From positions 124,001 through 188,000 of the forward strand of contig NZ_JAEDXU010000005.1 of NCBI RefSeq assembly GCF_017830045.1: a stretch of DNA of 64,000 nt. Direction: 5' to 3'. The position numbers and the translations under genes were made by a program. Of this stretch, positions 28,914 to 37,749 are shown one piece after another (position 1 is the first letter of the stretch; every line of letters starts with the position of its first letter). This stretch comes from Enterococcus larvae. Lineage in GTDB: Bacteria > Bacillota > Bacilli > Lactobacillales > Enterococcaceae. The notes under the pieces are model-generated. The model ran no database searches, had not been told where the DNA came from, and saw only the letters and a program-made list of their open reading frames with translations.

Positions 28914-29162
28914 TTATTCTGATTCTTCTTGTGGTTGGTCTGTCAATCTTTTGAAAGTAAAAATCTTTTCAATTGGAACTTCAAAGACCTCAGCGATATC
29001 GTGAGCAAGTAATAGAGAAGGGTTGTATCTATTACGCTCAAGCTGGATAATTGTCTGTCTTGATACGCCTACTTTATCAGCTAATTCCTGTTGGGTCATA
29101 CGCTTCATAGCTCTGTAGACGTGGATGGAACTCTCAAAAGATGAGTTCTTCTTTTTAGGCAA
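28914..29162 (-). CDS. XRE-family HTH regulator
   Basis: 82 residues with a classic HTH ([29 protein letters not shown], about residues 20-48) and the C-terminal [11 protein letters not shown] typical of Xre/YozG-like small regulators. TTG 29162 (giving MPKKKNSS) has GGAGGG seven bases upstream and is preferred to the TTG at 29177. It is co-transcribed with the membrane protein downstream. Confidence 0.88.
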   Translation of the reverse strand: MPKKKNSSFESSIHVYRAMKRMTQQELADKVGVSRQTIIQLERNRYNPSLLLAHDIAEVFEVPIEKIFTFKRLTDQPQEESE

Positions 29163-29256
29163 TGCAAATCCCTCCAATGCTCGAATTTGTGGTCAAATAA
29201 TAGAAAGTGCATAGTCAATATACCATATCTTTGTTTTTCTTACAAATAAAACATAG

Positions 29257-29290
29257 CAAAAAGCCAAGCTTCTCGAATAGCTTGGCTTAA
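29257..29290 (-). terminator. Minus-strand terminator with no annotated gene before it
   Basis: AAGCCAAGCT pairs with AGCTTGGCTT; the T run lies on the minus strand side (A tract 29258-29262). It therefore ends leftward transcription that must start within 29290-29790, where no gene longer than about 30 codons exists. Confidence 0.75.
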
Positions 29291-29590
29291 ATAAATGGAA
29301 GGTTTCAGTTATATTGATTTTTTATCCCTAAAATGTGTTGATCGTTTCTTTAGTTTAACACAAATCTGTTTCTTTTCTAGTTAAATGTTCGTGAGGTACT
29401 CGAACACCAAGTTCATTTTGATAAATAGACATACTTTTTCGTGTAATGCACATGTTCTCTTTTTTACTTCAATATCTGTAAATGTAATAAAGTTGAATAG
29501 TTTACTTCCAACAAACTTAACTTGATTGTACTGTATTTATTGAAACTCGAGAATATTGTTCAATATAACTGAGTTGCCACCTTCCTTTCA
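29257..29590 (-). ncRNA. Candidate CcpA-controlled small RNA or short-ORF transcript
   Basis: A predicted transcript of about 330 nt runs from the minus-strand promoter at 29596-29624 to the terminator at 29257. It encodes at most two tiny frames: a 24-codon frame from the ATG near 29590 (MKGRWQLSYIEQYSRV...) and a 32-codon frame starting MCITRKSMSIYQNELGVRVP and ending in a Cys. Neither has a convincing ribosome site. A regulatory RNA repressed by CcpA under glucose, or a small-protein mRNA, are the options. This is inferred from signals only. Confidence 0.5.
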
Positions 29591-29595
29591 TCTAT

Positions 29596-29624
29596 ATAAT
29601 AGCATAAAAAGAAAGCGTTTTCAA
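29596..29624 (-). promoter_or_regulatory. Strong minus-strand sigma-A promoter
   Basis: TTGAAA (29624-29619) and TATTAT (29601-29596) are spaced by 17 bases on the minus strand. Confidence 0.7.
29610..29623 (-). promoter_or_regulatory. Catabolite response element (cre)
   Basis: TGAAAACGCTTTCT on the minus strand matches the CcpA consensus TGWAARCGYTWNCW at all 14 positions. It overlaps the -35 and spacer of the minus-strand promoter, a repressing position. Confidence 0.75.
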
Positions 29625-29713
29625 CGTTGCTGCCAAAAAGAATCCATACTTATTTTGAATAGTAAAAGTTGAAAAACTTCGTTCAGGCATAGATGATTCG
29701 TCAAGCATTATTA

Positions 29714-29743
29714 TTGAAGGAATAAAAAAATTCATGTTATAGT
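29714..29743 (+). promoter_or_regulatory. Promoter of the P-type ATPase gene
   Basis: TTGAAG (29714-29719) and an extended -10 TGTTATAGT (hexamer 29738-29743) are spaced by 18 bp, about 50 bp before the gene. Confidence 0.55.
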
Positions 29744-29794
29744 GAATGTAAAGCACATCTATTTAAATAGGAAGAAACTAATGGGAGGGATAGG

Positions 29795-32434
29795 ATGGAT
29801 AGTTATCGAAAATCCATAAAAGAAGTTTTTAAAGAGACTGCCGCTGATGAAAACAACGGCTTGTCACAAAAAGAAGTACAGGAGCGTCTGGCAAAATACG
29901 GGGCGAACAAATTTAAGGAAATAAAAAAGGAATCGACCCTGAAAAAATTTATTTATAGTCTAAAAGATTTTACTACAATCATCTTATTGATTGCTGCAGC
30001 AATCTCATTTTATACTGCTGTAGTCACAGAACATGGAGACTATTTCGAAGGAATTCTGATCATTGCAATTGTTATCATCAATTCTGTATTAACGATTGTT
30101 CAAGAAGGCAACGCTGAAAAATCATTGGATGCGTTAAAGGATATGAACAAGCAGACAAGCTCAGTATTGAGAGATGGAAAAATTGAAGAAGTCGATGCGG
30201 AGGAAGTTGTTGTTGGCGATATTCTGGTGTTGGAATCAGGATCAATGATCACAGCTGATGCTCGATTGATTGAAACTTCTCAGATGAGAGTGGAGGAATC
30301 TGCGTTAACAGGAGAAAGTGAGCCTGTAGAGAAGGATGCGGCATACATAGCTGACGATGAAGAGGCGCTTGGAGATCAAATCAATATGGTCTTTAAGGGA
30401 TGTACTGTCTCAAATGGTCGGGGAAGAGCAATTGTCACTGCAACTGGAATGGATACAGAAATGGGGAAAATAGCCGGTCTTTTGGGTGATCATGAGGCTG
30501 GAAAAACACCGTTACAGATACGCTTGAATCAGTTAGGAAAACGTATCAGTATCCTTGCTCTGGTGGCAGCTGCTCTAGTCTTTATTATTGGTGAACTGCA
30601 AGGGGAGCCGATGCTTGATATGTTCATGACGGCGGTCTCGCTGGCTGTAGCCGCAGTTCCTGAAACATTGACAGTGATTGTTACATTGACTCTGGCATAC
30701 GGCGTACAAAAAATGGCGAAGAAGCATGCAATCATCCGCCAACTGCCTGCAGTGGAAACGTTGGGAACAGCAAATGTCATCTGTTCTGATAAGACAGGGA
30801 CTTTAACACAAAACAAGATGAGAGTCCGTCGTGTCTGGTCTCGCGGAGACGAGGTCACAGATACGGAGGATGCAATGACAGACGAAGCCATGGAAGTATT
30901 GAAGATGGCAACGCTGTGTACTGATGTCACTGTTGAGAAAGAAAACGATGAGCTGATCATCAAAGGGAACCCTACTGAGGCGGCAATCGTTCGTGCAGTG
31001 GAGGAAAATTACCATACAAAAGAGGAGCTGGAAGAAAAATACCCTCGAATTGCTGAGCTGCCTTTTGATTCTGATCGAAAAATGATGACAACTGTTCATC
31101 AAATGGGGAAGAAGTATATTTCCATTACAAAAGGCGCCTTCGATGTTTTGTATCCAAAATTCCGATATGGAGATGTCGATCAGGCAGCGATCGTCAACGA
31201 TCGTTTTGGTAAACGTGCGCTTCGTGTTATTGCTGTAGGGTTTGCGGTGTATGATGAGGAGCCGCAGGATATTTCTTCTGAAGCATTGGAGAAAAATCTA
31301 CGTTTGTCCGGCTTAGTCGGAATGATCGATCCCCCTAGACCGGAAAGTAAAGGGGCTATCGAAAAAGCCCGAAAAGCAGGAATCAAAACAGTTATGATCA
31401 CAGGGGACCATGTTGTGACTGCTGGAGCAATCGCTAAGGAGCTGGGAATCCTAACCAGTAAGGATGAAGCGATGACTGGCGGAGAGCTGCGCAAGCTGAG
31501 TGATGAAGAGCTTGATGCTCGTGTGAAGGATCTGTCGGTCTATGCTCGTGTAACACCTGAAGACAAAATCCGGATCGTCAAATCGTGGCAGCGTACAGGT
31601 GCTGTCGTGGCCATGACCGGAGACGGTGTGAACGATGCACCTGCATTAAAGGCCAGCGATGTTGGCTGTGCCATGGGAATCACAGGAACAGACGTTGCAC
31701 AGGGCGCCTCTGATATGATTTTGACAGATGACAACTTTGCGACAATCGTTGATGCGGTGGCGCAAGGGCGGACAGTTTATAGAAACATTCGAAAGGCAAT
31801 CAATTTTCTTCTGAGCTGTAACGTATCTGAGATTTTCATCGTAGTCATTGCGATGCTTCTTGGTTGGGGCGCACCATTTACTGCGGTTCAGCTGTTGTTT
31901 GTCAATGTTGTGGCTGATGGGCTTCCAGGTTTTGCATTAGGAAGAGAACCAGCTGAAAAGGACATCATGAGTGAAGCGCCAATCCCAAGAAACGAAGGGA
32001 TCTTTGCAAGAGGTCTTTGGAAAAAGATTGGGATCAACGCATTTGTATTTACAATCGTTACCTTGCTGGGCTTCTACCTAGGTGCCTATGTTGATGGTGT
32101 TTCTCATTGGGTCAGTGCCAGCCTTGATGTTGGTCAAACTGTCGCATTTTTAGTTCTGGCATATTCTTCAATCCTGCATGTGTTCAATGTCAGAAGTACT
32201 CAATCTATTTTTAGAGTTCGATTATCATCTAACAAGTCGCTGTTTGAAATGGCGATACTCGCTATTGTGATCACAACCGTGATTGCTTTGGTTCCCTTCA
32301 CTCAGGAGCTGTTCTATCTGGTTCCTATTGGTCTGACACATTGGGCATTGGCAATAGGTCTGTCGATCGTTCCTATTTTTGTCAATGAAATGATCAAGTT
32401 CCATTATTCGGATGATGAGGAAGAAGAGGCATAA
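29795..32434 (+). CDS. Cation-translocating P-type ATPase (P2, Ca2+-ATPase-like)
   Basis: 879 residues. It has a cation-ATPase N-terminal domain, actuator loop TGES (about residue 172), phosphorylation site DKTGTLT (about 333), nucleotide domain with KGAFDVLYP, hinge TGDGVNDAPALK (about 610) and about ten membrane segments. TM6 has VNVVADGLPG, close to the VNLVTDGLP of SERCA/LMCA1. In TM4 the usual PEGL is PETL (AAVPETLTVIVTL), so ion preference may differ from Ca2+. ATG has GGGAGGGATAGG upstream. It is monocistronic between a promoter and terminator. Confidence 0.9.
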   Translation: MDSYRKSIKEVFKETAADENNGLSQKEVQERLAKYGANKFKEIKKESTLKKFIYSLKDFTTIILLIAAAISFYTAVVTEHGDYFEGILIIAIVIINSVLTIVQEGNAEKSLDALKDMNKQTSSVLRDGKIEEVDAEEVVVGDILVLESGSMITADARLIETSQMRVEESALTGESEPVEKDAAYIADDEEALGDQINMVFKGCTVSNGRGRAIVTATGMDTEMGKIAGLLGDHEAGKTPLQIRLNQLGKRISILALVAAALVFIIGELQGEPMLDMFMTAVSLAVAAVPETLTVIVTLTLAYGVQKMAKKHAIIRQLPAVETLGTANVICSDKTGTLTQNKMRVRRVWSRGDEVTDTEDAMTDEAMEVLKMATLCTDVTVEKENDELIIKGNPTEAAIVRAVEENYHTKEELEEKYPRIAELPFDSDRKMMTTVHQMGKKYISITKGAFDVLYPKFRYGDVDQAAIVNDRFGKRALRVIAVGFAVYDEEPQDISSEALEKNLRLSGLVGMIDPPRPESKGAIEKARKAGIKTVMITGDHVVTAGAIAKELGILTSKDEAMTGGELRKLSDEELDARVKDLSVYARVTPEDKIRIVKSWQRTGAVVAMTGDGVNDAPALKASDVGCAMGITGTDVAQGASDMILTDDNFATIVDAVAQGRTVYRNIRKAINFLLSCNVSEIFIVVIAMLLGWGAPFTAVQLLFVNVVADGLPGFALGREPAEKDIMSEAPIPRNEGIFARGLWKKIGINAFVFTIVTLLGFYLGAYVDGVSHWVSASLDVGQTVAFLVLAYSSILHVFNVRSTQSIFRVRLSSNKSLFEMAILAIVITTVIALVPFTQELFYLVPIGLTHWALAIGLSIVPIFVNEMIKFHYSDDEEEEA

Positions 32435-32488
32435 ACGAATAATCGATGCTAAGCGTTAGATAAAACGTATCAACAAAAGAAAAACTTA

Positions 32489-32533
32489 AGATCAGACTTT
32501 TCGACGAGACTCGAGAAAGTCTGATCTTTTTTG
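32489..32533 (+). terminator. Terminator after P-type ATPase gene
   Basis: AGATCAGACTTT pairs with AAAGTCTGATCT and is followed by T residues. Confidence 0.88.
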
Positions 32534-32645
32534 ATAGAAACGAAAGAGAAAAAGACCATTCTGAGTGTCTGTTTTTACTTGAAAGCCTGATTTTTCATGA
32601 AAATTGAAAATAAGTCATGAAAATTCTATTTTTTAAAGATATAAG

Positions 32646-32674
32646 TTGCCAAATACAGGGAAGAGTATTATAGT
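32646..32674 (+). promoter_or_regulatory. Candidate promoter far upstream of kup
   Basis: TTGCCA (32646-32651) and TATAGT (32669-32674) with 17-bp spacing. If used, the kup message has a 5' leader of about 440 nt. Confidence 0.5.
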
Positions 32675-32679
32675 GGGTA

Positions 32680-33119
32680 GCAAATGATTCTACACCGTTT
32701 TTCAACCAATAATCAATGGGAAGAAAAAAGTAGGATCAAGTACTGCCAAGACGGCAACAGCCAGTCAACTGAAGCAATGATCGAGGCGTACGCAACAAGC
32801 TGAAGCATAGATGGATACAGCAATTATTTTCAGCTTGAAACATGGATAAATATCGAGACAGAAACCTTGTGTAGACTTGAAGCAAAAGAGAGACTTAAAT
32901 GAAAATCGTACTTTTTGTTCATTCGTGGAATGTGGAAGCAATGCATCCCGGTATTCCTGTCCTAGCGTTGAAGACTGTAGGGAAGAAGGCAGTTTGATAC
33001 CCATAGGTGCAGTGAGTGAAGGGTGTATGTTTTGTTTCCCATTCATTGTTTTTGAGAAAAGATAAAGCAAGGGAATATCCGTTTCGACAGGTTTGATTTT
33101 GTTGTAGGAGGAGAGTATA
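32680..33119 (+). promoter_or_regulatory. Long structured leader of kup, unassigned
   Basis: No gene is convincing here; the overlapping frames 32765-33070 (minus) and 32877-33065 (plus) have no ribosome sites. Local hairpins are visible: TGCC/GGCA near 32743, and AAGCTGAA (32798 area) with TTCAGCTT (32830 area). K+ uptake genes in many Firmicutes are controlled by a c-di-AMP riboswitch in such leaders, but I could not match the ydaO consensus. It is listed as a regulatory candidate only. Confidence 0.3.
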
Positions 33120-35138
33120 GTGACAAAGCAGTTTAAAGCGTCACAGAATCACCGTAAGTTGACTGCTGCGGGTGTATTGGTGGCTATGGGGGTTGTTTAC
33201 GGGGATATCGGAACAAGTCCATTGTATGTAATGAAGGCCATTGTTGGTGATAATGGCGGTATTTCACAAGTGTCTGAGAATTTTATCATCGGGGCGGTGT
33301 CCCTGATTTTCTGGACGTTGACGATTCTGACAACTGTAAAATATGTAATGATCGCATTAAATGCGGATAACCATGGTGAAGGCGGGATTTTCTCACTTTA
33401 TACATTGGTAAGGAAAAGCGGGAAGTACCTGATCATCCCGGCAATGATCGGAGGCGCGGCATTACTGGCCGATGGTGTGCTTACACCTGCCGTAACTGTT
33501 ACGACAGCGATTGAAGGACTTAGGGGAATCCCATTATTTTTCGATAAATTTGGGATGGATCAAAATATTATTGTCTGGATCACATTGTTCATTATCCTGA
33601 TCCTGTTTTCTGTGCAGCGATTTGGGACGGATGCGGTTGGGAAAGCCTTTGGACCTATAATGTTCCTTTGGTTCAGCTTCTTGGGGCTCATGGGCCTGAT
33701 CAATTTCAGTCAGGATTGGACAGTGATTCGTGCGTTGAATCCATATTATGCAATTGAGCTGTTGTTCAGCTCTGAGAATCATCTGGGGATATTTATTCTG
33801 GGGAATGTTTTTCTGGCAACGACTGGTGCAGAGGCGTTGTACTCAGACTTAGGGCATGTCGGGAAGAAAAATATTCGATTCAGCTGGCCATATGTAAAAA
33901 TCTGTCTATTACTGAATTATCTTGGACAAGCTGCCTGGATATTGAAGTCACAGGGAGATCCTGCAATTGCTAAAATAGAATCGTTGAATCCGTTCTTTCA
34001 AATGATTCCGGAATCATTCACACTGTTTAGTGTTGTTTTCGCAACGTTAGCAGCTGTGATTGCTTCTCAGGCATTGATTTCCGGTTCATTCACACTTGTT
34101 TCAGAGGCAATCAAGCTGAAGCTTTTACCTAGAATGAAAATCATTTATCCTGGAACGAATATCGGGCAGATGTATATTCCGACGTTGAATCTGATACTAT
34201 GGTTAGCTTGCTCTGCAGTGGTTATCGGCTTTAGGACATCAACACATATGGAGGCTGCATATGGGCTGTCTATTACTGTTACGATGCTGATGACAACGAT
34301 CCTGCTGATGTTCTTCTTGAAGCAGCGAGGATTACCGAATGCGTTTGTATACTTGATCACACTGTTTTTTGCAAGTATCGAAACGATTTTCTTTATTTCA
34401 AGTATTGCGAAATTCTTCCACGGAGGCTATGTGGCAGTTGGGATCGCATTGGCAATTTTAGCGATCATGACGATTTGGGAATGGGGTAATATCATCAAAG
34501 AGAAGACGTCAGATACAGTGCCAATTCGAAATTACATCGACCAGCTGCGAATGCTTCGTGAGGATCAGGGGATTTCCTACTATCAGACAAATGTTGTCTT
34601 TATGACACCTGATTTGATCAGTGATGAGATTGGGCGAGCCGTGATGTATTCGATTTTGGACAAGCGCCCGAAACGAGCGAAGGTTTATTGGTTCGTCAAT
34701 GTAGAGGTAACAGATGAGCCGTTTACAAAGGAATATTCCGTAGATATGCTGGGGACTGATTTTGTGGTACAGGTACAGCTGTATCTGGGCTTCCGGGTAG
34801 CTCAGGAAGTAAATGTTTACCTGCGTCAGATTGTCCATGACCTAATGAAGCAAGGGCGATTGCCGAAACAGCCGCAGAAATACACAATCACACCGGGACG
34901 TGAAGTCGGTGATTTCCAATTTATCCTGATTCGTGAGGAATTGTCAAAGGTGACGGAGCTGAGGAAATGGGACCGCCAGATCATGCAGCTGAAGCTTGCT
35001 ATCAAGAAGCTGACGATTTTGCCGGAAAACTGGTTTGGTCTGGAATACAGTGATGTAAAATATGAGTCTGTACCATTGATCATCGGGAATACAAGAAAGA
35101 CACACTTGATCGAACGTAATCGAGAAGAACTCGAATAA
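33120..35138 (+). CDS. kup: Low-affinity potassium transporter Kup
   Basis: 672 residues of the KUP/HAK/KT family: about twelve membrane segments in the first 450 residues, starting with [20 protein letters not shown], with [17 protein letters not shown] and [17 protein letters not shown], then a soluble C-terminal domain of about 200 residues. It takes up K+ with protons. The start is GTG with TAGGAGGAGAG before it. The leader is unusually long. Monocistronic. Confidence 0.95.
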   Translation: MTKQFKASQNHRKLTAAGVLVAMGVVYGDIGTSPLYVMKAIVGDNGGISQVSENFIIGAVSLIFWTLTILTTVKYVMIALNADNHGEGGIFSLYTLVRKSGKYLIIPAMIGGAALLADGVLTPAVTVTTAIEGLRGIPLFFDKFGMDQNIIVWITLFIILILFSVQRFGTDAVGKAFGPIMFLWFSFLGLMGLINFSQDWTVIRALNPYYAIELLFSSENHLGIFILGNVFLATTGAEALYSDLGHVGKKNIRFSWPYVKICLLLNYLGQAAWILKSQGDPAIAKIESLNPFFQMIPESFTLFSVVFATLAAVIASQALISGSFTLVSEAIKLKLLPRMKIIYPGTNIGQMYIPTLNLILWLACSAVVIGFRTSTHMEAAYGLSITVTMLMTTILLMFFLKQRGLPNAFVYLITLFFASIETIFFISSIAKFFHGGYVAVGIALAILAIMTIWEWGNIIKEKTSDTVPIRNYIDQLRMLREDQGISYYQTNVVFMTPDLISDEIGRAVMYSILDKRPKRAKVYWFVNVEVTDEPFTKEYSVDMLGTDFVVQVQLYLGFRVAQEVNVYLRQIVHDLMKQGRLPKQPQKYTITPGREVGDFQFILIREELSKVTELRKWDRQIMQLKLAIKKLTILPENWFGLEYSDVKYESVPLIIGNTRKTHLIERNREELE

Positions 35139-35190
35139 CGGTAGCCTATTTATCGCTAAATAATAGAACTGAACTATATAATCAAAAGGG

Positions 35191-35226
35191 GAACTTAAGA
35201 AGGGCATCAATTCTTAAGTTCTTTTT
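35191..35226 (+). terminator. Terminator after kup
   Basis: GAACTTAAGAA pairs with TTCTTAAGTTC and is followed by five T. Confidence 0.88.
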
Positions 35227-35325
35227 GTGTTTTTTGTTTTGAGTCGCCAGAACAGGTTTTTATCAGTATAATAGAAAAAGAATATTAGGAAACGATTTAT
35301 TTTATACAGGACAGGCGGGACAAAG

Positions 35326-36150
35326 ATGGGTAGAAGAAACAACAGATATTTGAAATTCAGTGTAGCAGCTATTATTGTACTGTTGTTGTCTTTTTTCTAT
35401 TATGAGAATAATCAGAGAAGGCTTGCAAAAACGATGGAGGATAATGCATATCCGGAAACTAGCGAGACAAGGATCATTGCTACTGCTGATACACAGGAAA
35501 ATGAATCAACGACCGCTGTGACAGAATCAACTGAGGCAACAGCAGAATCAACAACACCTTCTACGAAAGATGCGACAAAGAATGCTGCGGAGAATTTATC
35601 TCCTCAAACAATGAAGGAACCTATGAAAGTCAATGGAATTATTATTGTAAACAAACGATACCCGCTGCCGGAATCTTACGCACCGGGAGAGAATAAGGAA
35701 GCACTGAGTGCATTTAAAAAAATGAATGAAGAAATGAGAGCTTTAGGTCTGGATATTACTTCAGAATACAGCGGTTATCGAAGCTATGAGGATCAAGCAG
35801 CACTGTACCAAAACTATGTGGCAGATGATGGGAAATCTGAAGCAGAGCAGTATTCATCACGTCCGGGGTATTCAGAGCATCAGACTGGGCTGGCTTTTGA
35901 CTTTATCAATACAGCAGGAGAACTTGTCAGCTCAAAGACAGAGGCTGACTGGATTGCAGCAAATGCTCATAGGTACGGCTTTATCGTTCGCTACAAAGAA
36001 GGGCAAGAAGCAATCACAGGATATATGGCTGAGACGTGGCATGTTCGGTATGTAGGAAAAACGGATGCTGAAAAAATCTATAAGCAAAAGGTCACGCTGG
36101 AGGAATACTTAGGTGTTGAAGGTGGAGATTATAGTAGTGAGGAACAATAG
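35326..36150 (+). CDS. VanY-type D-alanyl-D-alanine carboxypeptidase
   Basis: 274 residues. One N-terminal membrane segment (FSVAAIIVLLLSFFYY, about 11-26), a Thr/Ser/Glu-rich linker to about residue 90, then the zinc peptidase M15B domain with SGYRSYEDQAALY, SEHQTGLAFDF (zinc His and Asp) and ETWHVRYVG (catalytic Glu and zinc His). It trims the terminal D-Ala from peptidoglycan stem peptides outside the membrane. Without vanHAX around it is a housekeeping DdcY-like enzyme, not a vancomycin-resistance gene. queH begins two bases after its stop. Confidence 0.92.
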   Translation: MGRRNNRYLKFSVAAIIVLLLSFFYYENNQRRLAKTMEDNAYPETSETRIIATADTQENESTTAVTESTEATAESTTPSTKDATKNAAENLSPQTMKEPMKVNGIIIVNKRYPLPESYAPGENKEALSAFKKMNEEMRALGLDITSEYSGYRSYEDQAALYQNYVADDGKSEAEQYSSRPGYSEHQTGLAFDFINTAGELVSSKTEADWIAANAHRYGFIVRYKEGQEAITGYMAETWHVRYVGKTDAEKIYKQKVTLEEYLGVEGGDYSSEEQ

Positions 36151-36152
36151 GT

Positions 36153-36878
36153 ATGTATGATATAACTGAAATTACCGATAAAATGGCTGGCAACCAAAAG
36201 GTCAATTACGATCGTGTGCTAAAGAAGATGATTGATGAGTGGATGCGGATAGAGATTCGGCCAACGATCCTACTCCATAGCTGCTGCGCTCCTTGCAGTA
36301 CCTACACATTAGAGTATTTGACCGAGTATGCAGAGGTCACGATTTATTTCGCTAATTCCAACATTCATCCACGGACGGAATATGAACGAAGAGCTTGGGC
36401 TCAGAAAAAATTTGTAGAGGATTTTAATGAGAAAACCGGCAAGCAGGTTGGTTTTCTGGAGGCTCCCTATGAACCAAATGAATTTATTCGAGTTGTTCGA
36501 GAGGATGGTTTAACGGAGGAACCGGAAGGTGGGAAACGCTGCAGCTCCTGCTTTCAGATGAGACTGGATATTGTTGCGGAAAAGGCTCAGGAGCTAGGGT
36601 ACGATTATTTTGGCAGTGCATTGACCTTATCACCGAAGAAAAACAGTCAGCTAATCAATGAGATTGGCATTGATATCCAAAAATTTTACAAGACGAATTA
36701 TCTCCCAGGGGATTTTAAGAAGAATAATGGATACAAGCGTTCAATCGAGATGTGCAGAGAATACGATGTCTATCGTCAATGCTATTGCGGCTGTTTGTTT
36801 GCTGCACAAAAGCAAGGGATCGATTTGAAGCAAGTCAATAAGGAAGCTGAGAGCTTTTTAGCGAATAGAGTAAAGTAG
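36153..36878 (+). CDS. queH: Epoxyqueuosine reductase QueH
   Basis: 241 residues of the DUF208 family, which reduces epoxyqueuosine-tRNA to queuosine in organisms lacking QueG. Key cysteines: HSCCAPCSTY (about residues 47-56) and RQCYCGCLFA (about 212-221), plus CSSC near 130; these carry the iron-sulfur cluster and the metal site. Motif FGSALTLSPKKNS is also characteristic. It is translationally coupled to the VanY-type gene. Together with queA it shows that this organism completes queuosine in tRNA, although preQ1 synthesis genes and tgt are not in the window. Confidence 0.93.
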   Translation: MYDITEITDKMAGNQKVNYDRVLKKMIDEWMRIEIRPTILLHSCCAPCSTYTLEYLTEYAEVTIYFANSNIHPRTEYERRAWAQKKFVEDFNEKTGKQVGFLEAPYEPNEFIRVVREDGLTEEPEGGKRCSSCFQMRLDIVAEKAQELGYDYFGSALTLSPKKNSQLINEIGIDIQKFYKTNYLPGDFKKNNGYKRSIEMCREYDVYRQCYCGCLFAAQKQGIDLKQVNKEAESFLANRVK

Positions 36879-37058
36879 CCCTTCATGTGCTGACTAAAGA
36901 GGGAATACCCTCTTGTGCCGGTAAAAGGAATCCAGATACAGGGTTCATGAATCGGAACAGGTTTGTTTGTTGAAACGGCTTCAAAATGGTCAGGTGCGAA
37001 GAGCGATTGTCCTTCTCTTGACTAGAGCATAGCTGGAAAAAAGGAAGGATGTTAGAAA

Positions 37059-37481
37059 ATGAAAATTGCTTTGATTGCCCATGACCGAAAAAAGGACTTA
37101 ATGGTAAAAATGACTTTGGCGTATCTGCCGATTTTAGAAAAGCATGAGCTGTTCGCAACAGGAACGACAGGCTTAAGGGTTGCTGAAGCAACAGGGCTTT
37201 CTGTCCATCGTTTTAAATCAGGTCCGCTTGGTGGGGACCAACAGATCGGTGCGATGATCTCAGAGGATAAGATAGATATGGTGATTTTTCTGCGTGATCC
37301 CTTGGCTTCACAGCCTCATGAGCCGGATGTGAATGCATTGATTCGTCTTAGCGATGTCTATGAGATTCCCTTGGCAACGAACATTGGTACCGCAGAGATT
37401 CTTCTGCGTGGGCTAGAAGCTGGTTTTGCTGATTTTAGACAGGTTGTGCATGAAACAGATAACCGCCCGATTTCTCTATAG
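37059..37481 (+). CDS. mgsA: Methylglyoxal synthase
   Basis: 140 residues. It converts dihydroxyacetone phosphate to methylglyoxal and phosphate, a bypass of lower glycolysis. Typical stretches: [34 protein letters not shown] with the catalytic Asp in FLRDPL, then [11 protein letters not shown] and [13 protein letters not shown] is preceded by GGAAGG. A terminator follows directly. The 180 bp before it hold nothing I can name beyond the ribosome site. Confidence 0.95.
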   Translation: MKIALIAHDRKKDLMVKMTLAYLPILEKHELFATGTTGLRVAEATGLSVHRFKSGPLGGDQQIGAMISEDKIDMVIFLRDPLASQPHEPDVNALIRLSDVYEIPLATNIGTAEILLRGLEAGFADFRQVVHETDNRPISL

Positions 37482-37497
37482 AGAAATCGGTTTTTTC
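37467..37497 (+). terminator. Terminator overlapping the end of mgsA
   Basis: CCGATTTCTC and GAGAAATCGG form a perfect hairpin with six T; its 5' arm lies in the last codons of mgsA. Confidence 0.92.
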
Positions 37498-37619
37498 GTT
37501 TCAGGGGGTGAAAAAGAGAGAATTGTCAGAATAAAGTGCTTATTGCAGTCACAAGCTGATTGCCTTTGAGGAAAGTCTATGCTATAGTCCTTTTAGGCTT
37601 TGTCGCCTAAAAATAAATA

Positions 37620-37713
37620 CAGAGTAGAAAATAAAGCGTTAAGTGCTGTGGGGATGGGATGTCGCCCTGTGGACGAAGGATAAAATCCGCGGTTTTATTT
37701 TCGCATTCGCTGC
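37620..37713 (+). ncRNA. Tetrahydrofolate (THF) riboswitch
   Basis: The conserved THF-aptamer blocks appear in order: AGAGTAG at the start, GCGTTAAGTG, GGGATGTCG, ACGAAGG, CCGCGGT, and the closing CGCATTCGCTGC. It sits 37 bp upstream of folT. The THF riboswitch senses reduced folates and represses folate import or synthesis when folate is plentiful; the downstream gene fits exactly. Confidence 0.93.
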
Positions 37714-37745
37714 ATTGACTTGTAGCAGCTCTTAAAGGAGATGCT
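37706..37745 (+). promoter_or_regulatory. Expression platform of the THF riboswitch
   Basis: The closing 3' strand GCTGC (about 37709-37713) can pair with GCAGC (37725-37729) as an antisequestor. Alternatively AGCA-CTC (37724-37731) pairs with GAG-TGCT (37738-37745), hiding the ribosome site AAAGGAG. The two pairings exclude each other, which suggests translational control. Read from complementarity only. Confidence 0.6.
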
Positions 37746-37749
37746 AGGA

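Noticed and set aside
32765-33070. Overlapping frames on both strands in the kup leader (101 and 62 residues, Cys-rich)
   Set aside because: No ribosome sites, they overlap each other almost fully, and the composition does not look like protein; treated as leader sequence.
32680-33119. c-di-AMP (ydaO) riboswitch before kup
   Set aside because: Context fits, but I could not find the conserved aptamer blocks.
35326-36150. Vancomycin-resistance vanY
   Set aside because: No vanHAX/vanRS genes nearby; a chromosomal housekeeping carboxypeptidase explains it.
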